From Agelaius tricolor (Eukaryota > Chordata > Aves > Passeriformes > Icteridae), in contig JALJCS010000001.1 of NCBI GenBank assembly GCA_023055355.1, positions 82,748,881-82,812,880 on the forward strand: 64,000 nucleotides of DNA. The letters run 5' to 3'. The position numbers were made by a program, and so were the translations under genes. The notes below the pieces were generated by a model. The model was given only the letters and a program-made list of their open reading frames with translations, was not told the DNA's origin and did not search any database. Shown here piece by piece: positions 62,771-64,000 of this stretch (its first letter is position 1; every line of letters starts with the position of its first letter).

Positions 62771-62889
62771 CGTCCTGACGTGGCAGAACGTCCTTGCTGC
62801 AGAGAGCCCAGCGGGGGCCAAGGGCAGAGGCAGCTCTGGCACCGCGGGTCGCTGCCGGGCGAAGAGTCGTGCCGCGCTCAGAGACCACG
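62771..62889. promoter_or_regulatory. Compact CpG-rich patch, possible promoter
   Basis: Thirteen CpG dinucleotides fall within 119 bases (by eye), in a window where CpG is otherwise sparse. GC content rises sharply, with words such as CACCGCGGGTCGCTGCCGGG and GTGCCGCGCTCAG. No TATA box sits at a useful distance. The patch is well below the usual length for a CpG island. It opens a 150-codon minus frame (62445-62897) and an 86-codon plus frame (62652-62912), neither recognisable. It could be a small unmethylated promoter, the edge of a decayed LTR or retrocopy, or a GC-rich foreign scrap. Confidence 0.3.
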
Positions 62890-64000
62890 ACTGTCACTCA
62901 AGGAATCATTAGCAATGAAAAGAGGCGGTGAAGCTTGTGGTGTTGTCATCACACTGTAAGAAAGTTGGCTGCAGCCCAAATTAACTTGCTTAGGGAGTGT
63001 GAATCAAGATGACATGCAATCTGAATGTTAATGAAAATTTTTTTGTGCTTTAGACTTTAGATTCCATCCAGAAAGCTGTCATCTGGAAGACATCATCTCT
63101 CTTCTTTCCCCTTGCTCTCTTCTTAGGATATGTATTTGCAAATATAAATGAAAAGAGGAACTATTTATTTCTCTTAAAACCTGTGCTGCTTGGATCTCAG
63201 TTTCCAGAGCACTGTATTGTTTCTGGAAATTTCCTTGTGTTGTAGCAGATAAAAAAGGAAGGCAATAGAGAAAACATCCTGCTTTTCAGACAAGAGAATT
63301 GCAAGGGTTTCACAGGCAAATAAGTATCATACCTCTAAGTGCTGTTTTACAGTAGTGCAGCTGTACTGTCACAGAGAAGGCTCCCACTGATGTTTCCAAA
63401 GGACTGGACTATTTAGGTGTTATTTGTCATACTCACCCATGTAAGATTGTGTCAGTGAAAATCACATGTTTTTCCAACCCAGACAATAGAGCTACTCCAA
63501 TTTGAAACCAGTCTACAGAGATGGAAATAGAAGGGAAGCCTTTAATGTGCACAATCATCCATTTCCTGACTAATGTGCAGTCATATGCCTCACCACTTGG
63601 CAAGGAGCATAGTTAATTTTAATTAGCATCATTTTTTTCTAACAGCTATTAGAGACTCCGGGATTGCTAAATTCAGAGGTCCTCTTCTCTCCCTCATGCA
63701 CTTAAAAGGCAGCTCAAAATTGAATTTCTTGTCACATGTTGTCCACCACGAACTTGTGTTCTTCACACTATATTTCAAGGCAGCTGCTATGTGTTGCAAA
63801 GCACACATATCAATATACACGTCATCAATAACTAAAAAAAACCCTTCTTTCCCATCAAAGTCAAAAGAAAAAAAAAAGAAAAAACTATCTTGAGAGATTT
63901 GAGATCATAAAATGGTGAGCACTACTGGTCTAAATTATAATTTAGTCATTAATCTATCCAATTCCCTATTTTAAATCAACAAAAAAACCAGATTCTGGCT
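62890..64000. other. AT-rich unique DNA, no recognised gene
   Basis: No open frame above 65 codons, no repeat, no mobile element. A run of A-rich sequence lies near 63864-63886. Confidence 0.65.

Noticed and set aside
1..64000. CRISPR arrays, bacterial operons, rRNA or tRNA genes
   Set aside because: Nothing of the kind is visible; the repeat content is that of a bird nuclear genome.

Overview
The window looks like intergenic or intronic sequence from a bird, most likely a songbird. Three things suggest this. Several 5'-truncated CR1 LINE copies carry the typical avian CR1 3' end. Two solo LTRs resemble the ERVL-like LTRs common in bird genomes, and a third LTR resembles a family I associate with passerines. 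The rest is AT-rich unique DNA with low repeat density. Family names come from recognising consensus-like wording by eye, not from a database search.

I found no protein-coding gene I can name. The longest open frames (203, 159 and 125 codons on the minus strand near 30 kb, 155 near 46.3 kb, 153 near 35.7 kb, 152 near 49.6 kb, 150 near 62.6 kb, 140 near 27.5 kb) mostly lie inside LTRs, minisatellites or CR1 copies. The rest show no family signature.

Layout: 1-14.8 kb is unique DNA with several short, splice-site-bounded, exon-like segments on the minus strand. At 14.8 kb there is a 123-base TTCCC array. A CR1 relic lies at 17.3 kb. At 27.1-28.1 kb two CR1 copies point away from each other, one with a TAGAA array at its tail. 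At 29.4-30.7 kb is a complete solo LTR with a 5-base target-site duplication and an internal 40-base minisatellite. At 33.8-34.0 kb is a 73-base direct duplication. At 35.5-36.3 kb a second, opposite-strand LTR carries a 10-base minisatellite. A shorter LTR is at 43.2 kb, a longer CR1 at 49.4-50.3 kb, another CR1 piece at 52.5 kb, a TTCC array at 53.8 kb, and a compact CpG-rich patch at 62.8 kb.

The best lead to something undescribed is a strand bias in strong splice-donor matches. By eye I count about 11 AG|GTRAG sites on the minus strand and about 3 on the plus strand. Several minus-strand sites sit just downstream of a good acceptor with an open frame between. The frames of neighbouring segments do not join. 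A spliced non-coding RNA, UTR exons, or chance therefore fit better than one coding gene.
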